A stretch of 6,489 nucleotides of DNA from Candidatus Adiutrix sp. (lineage in GTDB: Bacteria > Desulfobacterota > Desulfarculia > Adiutricales > Adiutricaceae). The DNA lies in assembly GCA_031285975.1 (NCBI GenBank), contig JAITVE010000076.1:1-6489 (forward strand), written 5' to 3'. The notes under the pieces were generated by a model. It ran no database searches and was not told where the DNA came from. It worked only from the letters and a program-made list of their open reading frames with translations. Numbering within the stretch: position 1 is the stretch's first letter; every line of letters starts with the position of its first letter. A program made the translations under genes and the position numbers. This document shows positions 5,898-6,489 of the stretch, in pieces.

Positions 5898-6489
5898 ATG
5901 AGAAAAAATTCCGTTATCTTCGCCTTGATCCTGCTTTTCAGCGCGGCTGCTCAGGCTTCCGCCTCCCCGGCCATCGCCTCCATCGGGCAGGGCTCATTCA
6001 CCGGGGGGCTTTTGACCCCGCCGGAACTCGGGAGCCAAACGGCCATGACCCAAGCGGCGATTCCGGCGGCCAAACCCGCCGCCAGCCCGGTGAGCCTCAC
6101 GCCCCAGCAAGCCGTGGAGTATTTCACCAAGCAGGCGGAAGCGGGCCAGGCTCCGGCCATGTACAATTTAGGGACATTTTATGAAAACGGCCTCGGCACG
6201 CCCCGGAATTTTTCACGGGCCGTGGAATGGTATCTCAAGGCCGGCGAGGCCGGGCAGGCCGAGGGCTATCACCAGGCCGGCATTGCCTACGCCCTGGGGC
6301 GCGGGGTGGAGGCCGACCGCGACACGGCCATGAAATACCTGGAACTGGCCGCCGCCAAGAAAGTGCCCACGGCAGCCTATCAACTGGCCGCCCTGGCCCT
6401 GGCCGGGCCGCAGAAGGAAGTTGATTCAAGCAAGGCTCTGAAATATTTGAAGAATCTCGGGCTCCCCGATGCCCGGGCCATGGAGGTTC
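5898..6489 (+). CDS. exported Sel1-like (TPR-type) repeat protein, 5' part
   Basis: The frame is open from ATG 5898 to the window end, so the gene is truncated here; 197 residues are visible. The N-terminus is a Sec signal peptide: Arg2 and Lys3, a hydrophobic core at 5-19, and Ala-X-Ala cleavage sites after residue 20 (AQA) or 22 (ASA). A low-complexity Ala/Pro linker follows to about residue 67. Sel1-type repeats of about 36 residues then begin: about 83-118 ('AMYNLGTFYENGLG', 'AVEWYLKAGEAG'), about 119-154 ('GYHQAGIAYALGRGV', 'AMKYLELAAAK') and a more diverged one from about 155. Sel1 repeats form alpha-helical solenoids that mediate protein contacts, often in envelope, secretion or signalling roles. 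The specific function is unknown. GGAGG at 5887-5891 supports the start. No lipobox Cys is seen, so a soluble periplasmic or secreted protein is most likely. Confidence 0.88.
   Translation, partial: MRKNSVIFALILLFSAAAQASASPAIASIGQGSFTGGLLTPPELGSQTAMTQAAIPAAKPAASPVSLTPQQAVEYFTKQAEAGQAPAMYNLGTFYENGLGTPRNFSRAVEWYLKAGEAGQAEGYHQAGIAYALGRGVEADRDTAMKYLELAAAKKVPTAAYQLAALALAGPQKEVDSSKALKYLKNLGLPDARAMEV

Noticed and set aside
1..6489. Mobile element, CRISPR array, tRNA, rRNA or phage genes
   Set aside because: I found no regularly spaced direct repeats, no transposase or integrase motifs, no tRNA-like cloverleaf and no rRNA sequence on either strand by eye.

Overview
The window is a GC-rich, densely coded stretch with all recognisable genes on the + strand. 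It holds five genes: the 3' part of an S41 carboxyl-terminal processing protease, an RhlB-type DEAD-box RNA helicase with a very long basic tail, a DnaJ-like co-chaperone, a DHH/DHHA1 phosphoesterase, and the 5' part of an exported Sel1-repeat protein. The gene set, the Sec signal peptide and the GC bias fit a Gram-negative bacterium. The style (CtpA with a Lys/Glu-rich tail, helicase with an Ala/Lys/Pro tail, DnaJ with a reduced zinc finger) is compatible with Desulfobacterota (former Deltaproteobacteria), but that placement is an impression, not a demonstration.

Layout. Bases 1-859 are the protease, which began before the window. Bases 860-966 are a short non-coding gap with a weak terminator-like hairpin and an AT-rich stretch before the helicase. 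Bases 967-3489 are the helicase: an ordinary catalytic core of about 410 residues followed by about 430 residues of low-complexity extension. Bases 3490-3670 are the most structured non-coding gap. They hold a long imperfect inverted repeat (3498-3541), a good sigma70-like promoter (3608-3635) and a perfect 7-bp palindrome just downstream of the -10 (3634-3650). Bases 3671-4684 (DnaJ-like) and 4685-5812 (DHH phosphoesterase) form a tight pair: the stop codon of the first abuts the start codon of the second. Bases 5813-5897 are a short gap, and 5898-6489 is the open-ended Sel1-repeat gene, which is real although it has no stop in the window.

How the genes work together. Only dnaJ and the DHH gene have clear evidence of co-expression. 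The others are joined by broad theme: RNA handling (RhlB-type helicase, possibly the DHH enzyme), protein quality control (DnaJ-like protein in the cytoplasm, Ctp protease in the envelope) and an envelope or periplasmic repeat protein. I see no CRISPR, integrase, transposase, toxin-antitoxin pair, tRNA or rRNA, and no clear undescribed multi-gene system. The points most worth a second look are the histone-H1-like tail on the helicase, the single-zinc-centre DnaJ and its coupling to an atypical DHH protein, and the palindrome/promoter and inverted repeat in the 3490-3670 gap.
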